This document shows, piece by piece, positions 1 through 6,395 of a stretch of DNA of 6,395 nucleotides (position 1 is its first letter; every line of letters starts with the position of its first letter). The stretch is from assembly GCA_964445305.1 (NCBI GenBank), contig CAYUKK010000215.1:1-6395 (forward strand). Direction: 5' to 3'. Source of the stretch: CAYUKK01 sp964445305. Its GTDB lineage: Bacteria > Acidobacteriota > Aminicenantia > Aminicenantales > UBA8522. Under the pieces are notes generated by a model. It worked only from the letters and a program-made list of their open reading frames with translations, was not told the origin of the DNA and did no database searches. The position numbers were made by a program, and so were the translations under genes.

Positions 1-2
1 AA

Positions 3-1559
3 GATTCCAACCATATGCTCCTCGGCTACGACCATGGCATGGGCATTACCTACGACGGAGGGAAGACATGGTATCATCCAGACCATCTTCCCCTGGCCCA
101 GTTCTACGCCGTGGGTTTCGACATGGCATATCCCTACAACATGGCAGGCGGCCTCCAGGATAACGGCTCGGTCATGGGACCGAGCACAAAGAGAGGAGGC
201 GGTCCCGTCCTCCTTGAAGACTGGCTAACTGTCGGCGGCGGCGATGGCATGGATAATGTGTTCGACACGAGAACCAATCGCTTCCTCTACAACGAATCGC
301 AGTTCGGTCCACTCGTTCGGATAGACCTGGTCACTGGGGAGAGAAAAAACGTCGCCTATCAGAACAAGCGCACAGATTTGCGTTGGAACTGGTGCTCACC
401 CATCCTCGTCTCTCCCCATGATAGCGATGTCATCTACCATGGCGCCAACATTTTGGTCAGGTCTTCCTATCGAGGTGAGGTTTGGGAAGAAATCAGCCCC
501 GATTTAACAACGAACGACCCGACGAAGCTTCCCACGGGGAAAGGAGGGGACGGCAATATCCAGTACTGCACGATCACGACGATCGACGAATCCCCGCTTG
601 AGCCAGGAGTCCTCTGGGTGGGCACAGATGACGGGAACGTCTGGGTGAGCCGCATTGGAGGAAAAAACTGGACGAAGCTCAACGACCGCATCGTCGGCAA
701 CCCTGGCTACTGGGTAAGCCGGGTTGTCGCCTCTTCCCATGATGCAGGCACGGCTTATGTTGCCTACACTGGCTATCGGCATGACGACTTCCGGCCTTTC
801 CTCTTTAAGACGAGCGACTATGGAATGACCTGGGTATCATTGATCGGCAACCTGCCCGAGGAGCCGATTAACGTCATCCGCGAGGACCACAAGAACCCTA
901 ACCTCCTTTTTGTTGGCACTGAGTTTGGTGTGTATGTTTCCATCGACGGTGGAAAAATATGGAACAAGCTCAAGTCCAACATGCCCACCCAGCCTGTCCA
1001 TGACATCAAGATCCATCCCCGGGAGAATGACCTCATCGTCGCCACGCACGGTCGCGGCATCTTCATCATGGATATCGCACCGCTCCAAGAGCTGACGGCG
1101 GCTGTCCTGGCCAAGGATATCCATCTTTTTAGCATCGAATCGAAAGTTCGCTGGGTGAGCAACCGGACCAACCATTCTAGCTCGATCAATTTTTCGGGCG
1201 AAAGCGAACCAAACGGGATAGTTGTCCATTATTATCTCAAGAATAAAGTCCAGCCCGATGTTAAGGTGCTCGTTTATAAGGGAAATCAGGTCATCCATGA
1301 GATCAAGGGCGATAATACCCCCGGATTGCACCAGGTTGTCTGGAACATGACCTGGCGAAGGAAACGCACCGAAGAAGAAAAGAAGGCGCTCCAGGAGAGG
1401 ATGAGCCGGCTGGCCGAAGCAGGTCTCCGACCTTCCATGGACCCCGAATACGCCTCTTCGCCAGCCCCGTGCGGAGAATACAGGTTCGTTCTCCTTGCGG
1501 GAGGCCGTGAATTCAGCGCCAACGCCTCCATCCTGGAGGACCACTGGTATACTAAATGA
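3..1559 (+). CDS. BNR/Asp-box (sortilin VPS10-like) beta-propeller protein, C-terminal part; 5' end outside window
   Basis: The frame is open from the left edge (Asp-Ser-Asn-His precede the Met at 15), so this is the C-terminal portion of a longer protein; relatives of this type are usually about 1000 residues. Numbering from the Met at 15 (514 residues), Asp-box motifs typical of BNR/sortilin propellers occur at 12-19 (TYDGGKTW), 212-219 (SRIGGKNW), 266-273 (TSDYGMTW) and 309-316 (SIDGGKIW), with a degenerate copy near 150-157. The propeller closes with ATHGRGIFIMD at 343-353, a hallmark of these bacterial proteins. Residues about 401-507 look like a FlgD-type Ig domain (TPGLHQVVWNM, then CGEYRFVLLAGGREF), interrupted by a highly charged helix at 447-470. 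Such proteins are generally exported and of unknown activity; glycosidase labels given to them are not supported by any catalytic residue I can see. The stop overlaps the first possible start of the downstream M14 peptidase gene, implying cotranscription and perhaps joint function. Family call is firm, function is not. Confidence 0.88.
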   Translation, partial: DSNHMLLGYDHGMGITYDGGKTWYHPDHLPLAQFYAVGFDMAYPYNMAGGLQDNGSVMGPSTKRGGGPVLLEDWLTVGGGDGMDNVFDTRTNRFLYNESQFGPLVRIDLVTGERKNVAYQNKRTDLRWNWCSPILVSPHDSDVIYHGANILVRSSYRGEVWEEISPDLTTNDPTKLPTGKGGDGNIQYCTITTIDESPLEPGVLWVGTDDGNVWVSRIGGKNWTKLNDRIVGNPGYWVSRVVASSHDAGTAYVAYTGYRHDDFRPFLFKTSDYGMTWVSLIGNLPEEPINVIREDHKNPNLLFVGTEFGVYVSIDGGKIWNKLKSNMPTQPVHDIKIHPRENDLIVATHGRGIFIMDIAPLQELTAAVLAKDIHLFSIESKVRWVSNRTNHSSSINFSGESEPNGIVVHYYLKNKVQPDVKVLVYKGNQVIHEIKGDNTPGLHQVVWNMTWRRKRTEEEKKALQERMSRLAEAGLRPSMDPEYASSPAPCGEYRFVLLAGGREFSANASILEDHWYTK

Positions 1560-1562
1560 AAA

Positions 1563-1568
1563 AAGGGG
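1563..1568 (+). promoter_or_regulatory. Ribosome binding site favouring the ATG at 1577
   Basis: AAGGGG ends 8 nt before the ATG at 1577, near-ideal spacing. The competing ATG at 1556, which overlaps the previous stop as ATGA, has GGAGGA at 1535-1540 but 15 nt away, which is long. The site at 1563 would lie inside the coding sequence if 1556 were used. I therefore prefer 1577, although reinitiation at 1556 after the upstream stop is possible. Confidence 0.5.
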
Positions 1569-1576
1569 TAAATCTC

Positions 1577-4354
1577 ATGCGCACAAGAACGTTGTATTTT
1601 ATTTTCTTAACGTTTTTTCTGCTCATTTGCCCAGCCATATCCCAGTCAAACCTTCCCAGCCCAAAAGAGGAATTCGGTTTTGATGTTGGCGCTGATTACC
1701 AGTTGATCAACTACAGCCAGCTCCGTGCCTACTGGGAAAAGCTCGACCGCTTATCCGACCGTCTAAGTCTGACGCGGATCGGCACAACGGCCGAAGGGAG
1801 GCCGATGATCATGGCCATCATCACTTCGCCGGCCAATCAAAGACAGCTTCCTCGGCTGAAGGATATATCGCGGCGTTTGGCTCTGGCTGAGGACTTGACG
1901 GAAAACCAGGCACGCGGCCTCGCTTCCCAGGGCAAGGCGGTTGTTCAGATTGACGGTGGCCTTCACGCCACCGAAGTCCTCGGCTCCCAGCAGCTTATCG
2001 AGCTTGTCTGGCAGATGGTCTCTCAGAACGACCCCGAGACGCGCCGTATCCTCGATGAAGTCGTCCTCTTGGCCATCCCTTCCAACCCCGACGGGCTCGA
2101 GCTGGTGGCCGACTGGTACATGAGGGAAAAGGATCCAACCAAGCGAACAATGAGGACTCTACCCCGCCTTTACCAGAAATACATCGGCCACGACAACAAC
2201 CGGGATTTCTACATGGTCACCCAGCCGGAGACAGAAGCCATTTCCCGCGTCATGTACCACGAATGGTTTCCCCAGATTGTCTACAACCATCATCAGACAG
2301 GGCCGGCCGGCACGGTCCTCTTTTGTTCCCCTTTCCGGGACCCTTTCAACTATTTCTTCGACCCTCTTGTGCCCATGGGGATTGACCTCGTCGGCTCGGC
2401 CATGCATGCTCGCTTTGCAGCTGAGGGGAAGCCAGGAGCGACCATGCGGTCCGGGGCAGGCTATTCGACATGGTGGAGCGGCGGCTTGCGCTCGACTTCC
2501 TATTTTCATAATATGATCGGCATCCTGACCGAAACCATCGGCAACCCGACTCCGATAGAAATCCCCTTCTTGCCCGAAAAACAGCTCCCGCGCAACGACC
2601 TCCCCTTCCCCGTCGCGCCCCAGAAATGGCATTTTCGGCAATCCATCGAGTATGCCATCACAGCGGATAGGGCCATTCTCGACTTGGCCGCCAGGCTTCG
2701 CGAGCACTTTCTCATGAACATGTACCGGATGGCCAGAAACTCGATCGAGAGAGGTAGCCGGGACCACTGGACAGTGAGCCCGAAACGCATTCAGGCGGTC
2801 GAAGAAGCTATCCGAAAGGATGGCGCTCAACCGGTCGGGGAATGGTTTTCAAGGGGATATCCGGCTAAATATTATGATATCCTGCGTGACCCGGCTGCCC
2901 GGGATCCCCGTGGCTACATCATCCCCTCCGACCAGCCGGACTTCCTGACCGCGATAAAGTTCGTCAACGCTCTCATCAAGAGCGGAGTCAAGGTGCTCTG
3001 CGCCACCCGGCCTTTTGAGGTCGCGGGGAAGACTTATCCCGGGGGCTCCTACGTCATCAAGTGTAACCAGGCTTTTCGGCCGCATATCTTAGCCATGTTT
3101 GAGCCCCAGGACCATCCTCATGACGTAGAATATCCTGGCGGCCCTCCCATTGCTCCCTACGATAGCGCTGGCTGGACACTGGCCTATCAAATGGGTGTCG
3201 TTTTTGAGCGCATCCTCGATGGATTTGAAGGACCTTTTGAAAGGGTTGAGGGATTGGCAAAACCCCCGACGGGAAAAGTCATCGGTGGCCCAAGACCGGC
3301 CGGGTTCCTTCTCGATGCCAGAATAAACGACAGTTTCACTGCTATCAATCGGCTTCTTCGTGCCGGCGAACGACTCTTCCGCATCCAAACGCCGCTTGAG
3401 GTCAACGGCAAAACATACCCGCCAGGAATGTTCTATGTAGAGGCTAAGGAGTCCACTCTGGCGAGGTTAAACGCCGAGGTCATAACCCTGGGGCTCGTCG
3501 CTCAGAGCATGGAAGCGCCACCCCGAGGAGCCATGGCCTCCCTTAGGCTGCGGCGGATTGGACTCTGGGACATCTACGGCGGTTCGATGACTTCGGGCTG
3601 GACTCGCTGGCTCTTGGAACAATTCGAGTTTCCCTTTGAGGTCGTTTTTCCGCCCGACCTCGATGCCGGCAACCTGAGAGCTAAATATGATGTCCTCATT
3701 TTTCCGAGCGGCGCCATCCCCAGATTCCAGGAAGAGGGAGAAAGGGGCTTTCTCCCGTCACGGATGCCCAGACCGGAGGAAGTCCCTGAAGAATTCCGCG
3801 GTCGGCTCGGGGTCATCACCGTCGAAAAAACGCTTCCCGCGCTCCGCCAGTTTCTTGAAGAAGGAGGAGTCATCCTGGCTATCGGTACTTCGACCGCTCT
3901 TGGCTTTCATCTCCAGTTGCCTCTCTTTGACCCACTCATCGAAAAGCTTCCCGATGGCAAGGAAAGACGGTTGCCGCGGGAGAAGTACTACATTCCTGGC
4001 TCTGTTCTCCGCGTTAAAGTAGACAATAGCTTACTTGCAGCCTACGGAATGCAGGAAGAAACCGATGTTTACTTCAATAATAGTCCAGTGTTTGGGTTCC
4101 ACCCCGTTGCCGCCTCGCGGGGCGTGAGAGCAGTCGCTTGGTTCGATGGTCCTAGGCCGCTTCGAAGCGGCTGGGCCTGGGGTCAGAACTACCTGGACAA
4201 AACCGTTGCCGTGCTTGAAGCACCGGTTGGCCAGGGAAAGGTCTTTCTCTACGGGCCGGAAATCCTTTTCCGTGGCCAGCCCCATGGATGCTTCAAATTC
4301 CTCTTCAACGGAATTTTTAGCGCGACTCCTCTGCCGGCTGGGGAGGCCCAATAG
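1577..4354 (+). CDS. Secreted M14-family zinc metallopeptidase (carboxypeptidase-like) with C-terminal GATase1-like domain
   Basis: Start 1577 is chosen for its spaced RBS and clean signal peptide; 1556 (seven residues longer) is the alternative. From Met1 at 1577 (925 residues), residues 1-22 are a signal peptide: MRTRT, a hydrophobic core, then a likely cut after Ala-Ile-Ser22. Cys18 lacks a lipobox, so a soluble periplasmic or secreted enzyme is predicted. The M14 fold follows at about 40-385. The HATE motif supplies zinc ligands His130 and Glu133; NPDG at 170-173 and DNNRDF at 206-211 give the substrate-binding Asn/Arg region (Arg209); YNHHQTG at 236-242 gives the third ligand (His238 or His239); Glu319 in LTETIGN is the probable general base. 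All key M14 residues are thus present. Residues about 456-494 and 586-623 form an internal repeat, and about 655-780 resemble a class I glutamine amidotransferase fold without an evident catalytic Cys. Large M14 proteins of this architecture are common in Acidobacteriota-type genomes; their substrates are poorly known. It is coupled to the upstream BNR gene. Confidence 0.92.
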   Translation: MRTRTLYFIFLTFFLLICPAISQSNLPSPKEEFGFDVGADYQLINYSQLRAYWEKLDRLSDRLSLTRIGTTAEGRPMIMAIITSPANQRQLPRLKDISRRLALAEDLTENQARGLASQGKAVVQIDGGLHATEVLGSQQLIELVWQMVSQNDPETRRILDEVVLLAIPSNPDGLELVADWYMREKDPTKRTMRTLPRLYQKYIGHDNNRDFYMVTQPETEAISRVMYHEWFPQIVYNHHQTGPAGTVLFCSPFRDPFNYFFDPLVPMGIDLVGSAMHARFAAEGKPGATMRSGAGYSTWWSGGLRSTSYFHNMIGILTETIGNPTPIEIPFLPEKQLPRNDLPFPVAPQKWHFRQSIEYAITADRAILDLAARLREHFLMNMYRMARNSIERGSRDHWTVSPKRIQAVEEAIRKDGAQPVGEWFSRGYPAKYYDILRDPAARDPRGYIIPSDQPDFLTAIKFVNALIKSGVKVLCATRPFEVAGKTYPGGSYVIKCNQAFRPHILAMFEPQDHPHDVEYPGGPPIAPYDSAGWTLAYQMGVVFERILDGFEGPFERVEGLAKPPTGKVIGGPRPAGFLLDARINDSFTAINRLLRAGERLFRIQTPLEVNGKTYPPGMFYVEAKESTLARLNAEVITLGLVAQSMEAPPRGAMASLRLRRIGLWDIYGGSMTSGWTRWLLEQFEFPFEVVFPPDLDAGNLRAKYDVLIFPSGAIPRFQEEGERGFLPSRMPRPEEVPEEFRGRLGVITVEKTLPALRQFLEEGGVILAIGTSTALGFHLQLPLFDPLIEKLPDGKERRLPREKYYIPGSVLRVKVDNSLLAAYGMQEETDVYFNNSPVFGFHPVAASRGVRAVAWFDGPRPLRSGWAWGQNYLDKTVAVLEAPVGQGKVFLYGPEILFRGQPHGCFKFLFNGIFSATPLPAGEAQ
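2942..3445 (+). repeat. Internal protein duplication within the M14 peptidase (two copies of a ~38-residue module)
   Basis: Two segments share a pattern: 2942-3058 (residues 456-494, numbering from the ATG at 1577) and 3332-3445 (residues 586-623). Both begin with a TAI-containing helix followed by a strand, then nearly the same hairpin: FEVAGKTYPGGSYVI in the first and LEVNGKTYPPGMFYVE in the second. The similarity is at protein level; I do not see long identical DNA stretches. It suggests an old domain duplication between the catalytic domain and the GATase-like domain. Confidence 0.6.
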
Positions 4355-4375
4355 AAAGAAAAAAATTCTTCTATT
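4350..4375. terminator. AT-rich inverted repeat between convergent stops; possible weak bidirectional terminator
   Basis: The arms AATAGAAAGAA (4350-4360) and TTCTTCTATT (4366-4375) pair with one bulged A (4357) around an AAAAA loop, and CC/GG (4348-4349 with 4377-4378) can extend the stem past a second bulge. The stop codons of both convergent genes (TAG at 4352-4354; TAG on the minus strand at 4373-4371) lie inside the two arms. It sits where a shared terminator would be expected. However, the stem is AT-rich and weak and no clear U-tract follows on either side, so the terminator call is tentative. Confidence 0.3.
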
Positions 4376-6086
4376 TGGATATGCCAGCTAAATCAAGGAG
4401 AAAGGCATACTCAAGAGCTGTCTCTCTGTATCTTCGGAATCGACCGGAAGCTCCGCTGTGGCCAGCCTCCATGTTGGTGAAAAGATAAAGATGGTTCCGG
4501 TCCGTCTTCATCGCTCTTAGCTTGGCCACCCACTTAGCTGGCTCCCAGTATTGAACCTGGGAATCGTGCAGTCCTGTCGTCACCAGCATCGCTGGATAAG
4601 CTTTAGCTTCCACATTATCATAGGGAGAATAGGAAAGCATGTAATCGTAATATTGTTTGTCAGCTGGGTTTCCCCATTCATCGTACTCGCTGGTGGTTAG
4701 GGGAACAGTCGGGTCGAGCATGGTCGTCACGACATCGACCCACGGCACGGCCGCGATCACACCCCTGAAAAGGTCGGGACGCATGTTGACCACAGCACCC
4801 ATGAGCAGGCCACCAGCGCTGCCGCCCATGGCGAAAAGCTTCTCCGGACGGGTGTATTGGGCGGCGATAAGGTGCTCAGCGCAGGCGATGAAATCGGTGA
4901 AAGTGTTTTTCTTTTTAAGGAGTTTCCCCTCTTCATACCAGGCTCGACCGAATTCCTGCCCACCCCGGATGTGGGCGATAGCATAAATAAAACCCCGGTC
5001 GAGAAGGCTCAAGCGCACCGAGCTGAAGCTCGGGTCTGTTGTCGCGCCATAAGAGCCATAACCATAAAGCAACAGGGGATTATCGCCGTTTTTTGTCAGG
5101 CCTTTCCGATAAACGAGGGAGATGGGGACTTTGACGCCGTCCGGGGCGGTGGCAAAGAGCCTTTCCGCGTGGTAATTTTCCGGGCTAAAATCGCCCCGGA
5201 CTTCTTGCTGCTTCATTAGCTTTTTCTCCTGCGTGGCCATATGGTAGTCAAAGGTCGAGTTGGGCGTCGTCAGCGAGGAATATTCATAGCGAAGCCAGTC
5301 CGTGTCAAATTCAGGGTTGTTGCCGAGAGAGGCGGCATAGGCTTCCTCGCCGAAGTCGATAAAATGCTCAGCTCGATCCCGCCAGCGAAGGATGCTTAGG
5401 CGGGTCAACCCATTTGTTCTCTCCTCAATGACCAGAAAATTGTCGAAGATTTCGAAGTCCTCGAGCAAAGTATCTTCTCGGTGGGGAATGACTTCCTTCC
5501 AGTTTTCCTTCGTCGGCCGAGCGACCGGTGTTTCCATCAGCCGGAAATTTTTGGCTTTATCATTAGTCCGGATGTAGAATTTGTCGCGCCAGTGTTCGAC
5601 CGAGTACTCGAGCTCCCGCTGCCGCGGCTGAACAACTCGAAACTGGCCGGCCGGCTGGCTGGCCTCAAGATACCAGAATTCGTTAGAGAGCGTGCTCTCA
5701 CAGGCAATCATCAAGTACTTTCTTGATTTTGACTTGTAGACATAGGACTCAAAAGTCTCATCTTTTTCGACGTAGACCTCCTCATCCCCCGCCGGGTCAG
5801 TTCCGAGCACATGCTTCATGATGCGAAAGGGCCGCAACGTTGTCGTATCTTTGAGGGTATAGAAAACAGTCTTGTTGTCGTCTGCCCAAGCAGCGAGCCC
5901 TGTGGTGTTGGGGATGGCCTCGCCAAGGTTCTCACCCTTCGCCAGGTTCTTGAAACGGAGGGTATAGAGACGGCGGCTGACATTATCGACGCCGTAAGCG
6001 AGAAGGTTGTTATCGGCACTCACCGCCAGACCAGTGACATGAAAATAAGGCTGTCCCTCAGCCATCTCGTTGACGTTGAGAAGCAC
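4371..6086 (-). CDS. opdB: Oligopeptidase B (protease II, S9A prolyl oligopeptidase family), main part downstream of an in-frame stop
   Basis: Oligopeptidase B cuts short peptides after Arg/Lys. Numbering from GTG at 6086 (571 residues), residues 1 to about 295 are most of the beta-propeller that filters substrate size, and about 300-571 are the alpha/beta-hydrolase domain. The catalytic triad is complete: Ser423 in GGSAGG, Asp508 in TGLHDSQ and His543 in AGHSG. Ser-Asp and Ser-His spacings (85 and 120) equal those of E. coli OpdB (S532, D617, H652). YGYGSYGA at 341-348 is the usual oxyanion-region motif. Glu467 and Asp469 occupy the positions of the Glu pair that sets dibasic specificity in enterobacterial enzymes. 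The GTG is only the first available start after an in-frame TAA at 6152-6150: no good RBS precedes it, and conserved coding sequence continues upstream in the same frame. A protein made from it would lack about 100 N-terminal residues and probably fold poorly. Also known as ptrB. The family call is very secure; whether this locus is functional is not. Confidence 0.93.
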   Translation of the reverse strand: MLLNVNEMAEGQPYFHVTGLAVSADNNLLAYGVDNVSRRLYTLRFKNLAKGENLGEAIPNTTGLAAWADDNKTVFYTLKDTTTLRPFRIMKHVLGTDPAGDEEVYVEKDETFESYVYKSKSRKYLMIACESTLSNEFWYLEASQPAGQFRVVQPRQRELEYSVEHWRDKFYIRTNDKAKNFRLMETPVARPTKENWKEVIPHREDTLLEDFEIFDNFLVIEERTNGLTRLSILRWRDRAEHFIDFGEEAYAASLGNNPEFDTDWLRYEYSSLTTPNSTFDYHMATQEKKLMKQQEVRGDFSPENYHAERLFATAPDGVKVPISLVYRKGLTKNGDNPLLLYGYGSYGATTDPSFSSVRLSLLDRGFIYAIAHIRGGQEFGRAWYEEGKLLKKKNTFTDFIACAEHLIAAQYTRPEKLFAMGGSAGGLLMGAVVNMRPDLFRGVIAAVPWVDVVTTMLDPTVPLTTSEYDEWGNPADKQYYDYMLSYSPYDNVEAKAYPAMLVTTGLHDSQVQYWEPAKWVAKLRAMKTDRNHLYLFTNMEAGHSGASGRFRRYRETALEYAFLLDLAGISK

Positions 6087-6149
6087 TTCTTCTGGAGCTT
6101 CGAGGTTGCCCTTTTTCCGGCAGTAAATAGGATACTCTTTTCCCTCTTC

Positions 6150-6395
6150 TTAGCGCGTATAGTAATAATATCCCTGATATCGATAGGGAACCGACATATC
6201 CGTTGGCTTGATTCGACCGACGATTTCCTGGTAGAGCGCTTCCTGGAGGGCTTCTGTGTGCTTCAAGGCCGCTTTGAGGTACTCATTTTCCGCCTTGAGG
6301 TACTCTATGACTTTGGGGTTTTCTCGCTCCCGGAGCCAGTAGTAGTAGTCGACCCGCGTCTGACCGTGGGCCGTAAGCTTGTGAGGGATTTTTTC
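6150..6395 (-). pseudogene. opdB: N-terminal fragment of the same oligopeptidase B gene, ended by an in-frame TAA; 5' end outside window
   Basis: Eighty-one codons are open from the right edge to a TAA at 6152-6150, in the same frame as the downstream ORF. The translation carries family features: IPHKLTAHGQTRVDYYYWLR matches the conserved start of oligopeptidase B (E. coli has [20 protein letters not shown]). Then come NPKVIEYLKAENEY, the helical QEIVGRIK segment and GYYYYTR just before the stop. After the stop the family pattern continues directly with EEGKEYPIYCRKKG. By alignment with E. coli the window lacks only about six residues of the mature N terminus, plus any signal peptide. Together the two pieces give 674 codon positions including the stop, close to the ~686 residues of E. 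coli OpdB. This is therefore one full-length gene broken by a single nonsense codon, or misread at one base. Confidence 0.85.

Noticed and set aside
837..1544. 235-codon open frame on the minus strand
   Set aside because: Lies entirely antisense to the well-supported BNR gene, shows no recognisable motif and has low-quality composition; long antisense frames are common opposite GC-rich genes.
1613..1630. Lipoprotein signal for the M14 peptidase (Leu-Leu-Ile-Cys)
   Set aside because: The residue before Cys is Ile rather than Gly, Ala or Ser, so the lipobox fails; a type I signal peptide cut after Ala-Ile-Ser fits better.
2159..2830. 223-codon open frame on the minus strand
   Set aside because: Antisense to the catalytic domain of the M14 peptidase, no family resemblance, no plausible promoter or RBS context.
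4857..5219. 120-codon plus-strand frame
   Set aside because: Antisense shadow of the oligopeptidase B catalytic domain with no motif of its own.
6086..6152. A frameshift as the cause of the split in oligopeptidase B
   Set aside because: Translation of both sides stays in one frame with continuous family similarity across the TAA, so a substitution explains it, not an indel.
6338..6349. AGT trinucleotide run, possible microsatellite
   Set aside because: On the minus strand it encodes the Tyr run of the conserved DYYYWLR motif of oligopeptidase B; protein conservation explains it.
1..6395. tRNA/rRNA, CRISPR array, insertion sequence, prophage or defence system
   Set aside because: Nearly every base is within the three genes; the only gap is 16 bp. 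No transposase, repeat-spacer array or RNA-gene signature was found.

Overview
The window holds three protein-coding genes and almost no non-coding DNA. All three belong to families linked to extracellular or periplasmic protein and peptide breakdown. Base composition is moderately GC-rich, roughly mid-50s percent judged by eye, and coding density is very high. The combination of a sortilin/BNR-type beta-propeller protein, a large secreted M14 metallopeptidase with extra C-terminal domains, and an oligopeptidase B is what I would expect from a proteolytic bacterium of the Acidobacteriota/Aminicenantes kind. That taxonomic guess is an inference from gene content and protein style and is not proven here.

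Layout. From the left edge to 1559 (+) lies the C-terminal part of a BNR/Asp-box beta-propeller protein that ends in a FlgD-like Ig domain; its start is outside the window. It runs into a 2.8-kb M14-family zinc carboxypeptidase-like gene (+, ending at 4354). The stop of the first and the most upstream possible ATG of the second overlap as ATGA at 1556-1559, so the two are almost certainly cotranscribed. On the minus strand, convergent and separated by only 16 bp, is an oligopeptidase B gene (S9A family) running from the right edge (6395) to 4371.

The oligopeptidase B gene carries one anomaly: an in-frame TAA at 6152-6150. The reading frame and the family similarity continue on both sides without a frameshift. 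As written, the gene is therefore split into an 81-codon N-terminal piece (5' end outside the window) and a downstream ORF with the complete catalytic domain. The possible explanations are a recent nonsense mutation, a base-calling or assembly error, or, least likely, readthrough.

Working together (inference): a secreted metallopeptidase and its beta-propeller partner would act on exported or extracellular peptides, and oligopeptidase B would cut short peptides after basic residues. I found no RNA gene, mobile element, CRISPR array or prophage. I see no sign of a new defence or biosynthetic system; this looks like an ordinary peptide-catabolism neighbourhood with a few details worth checking.
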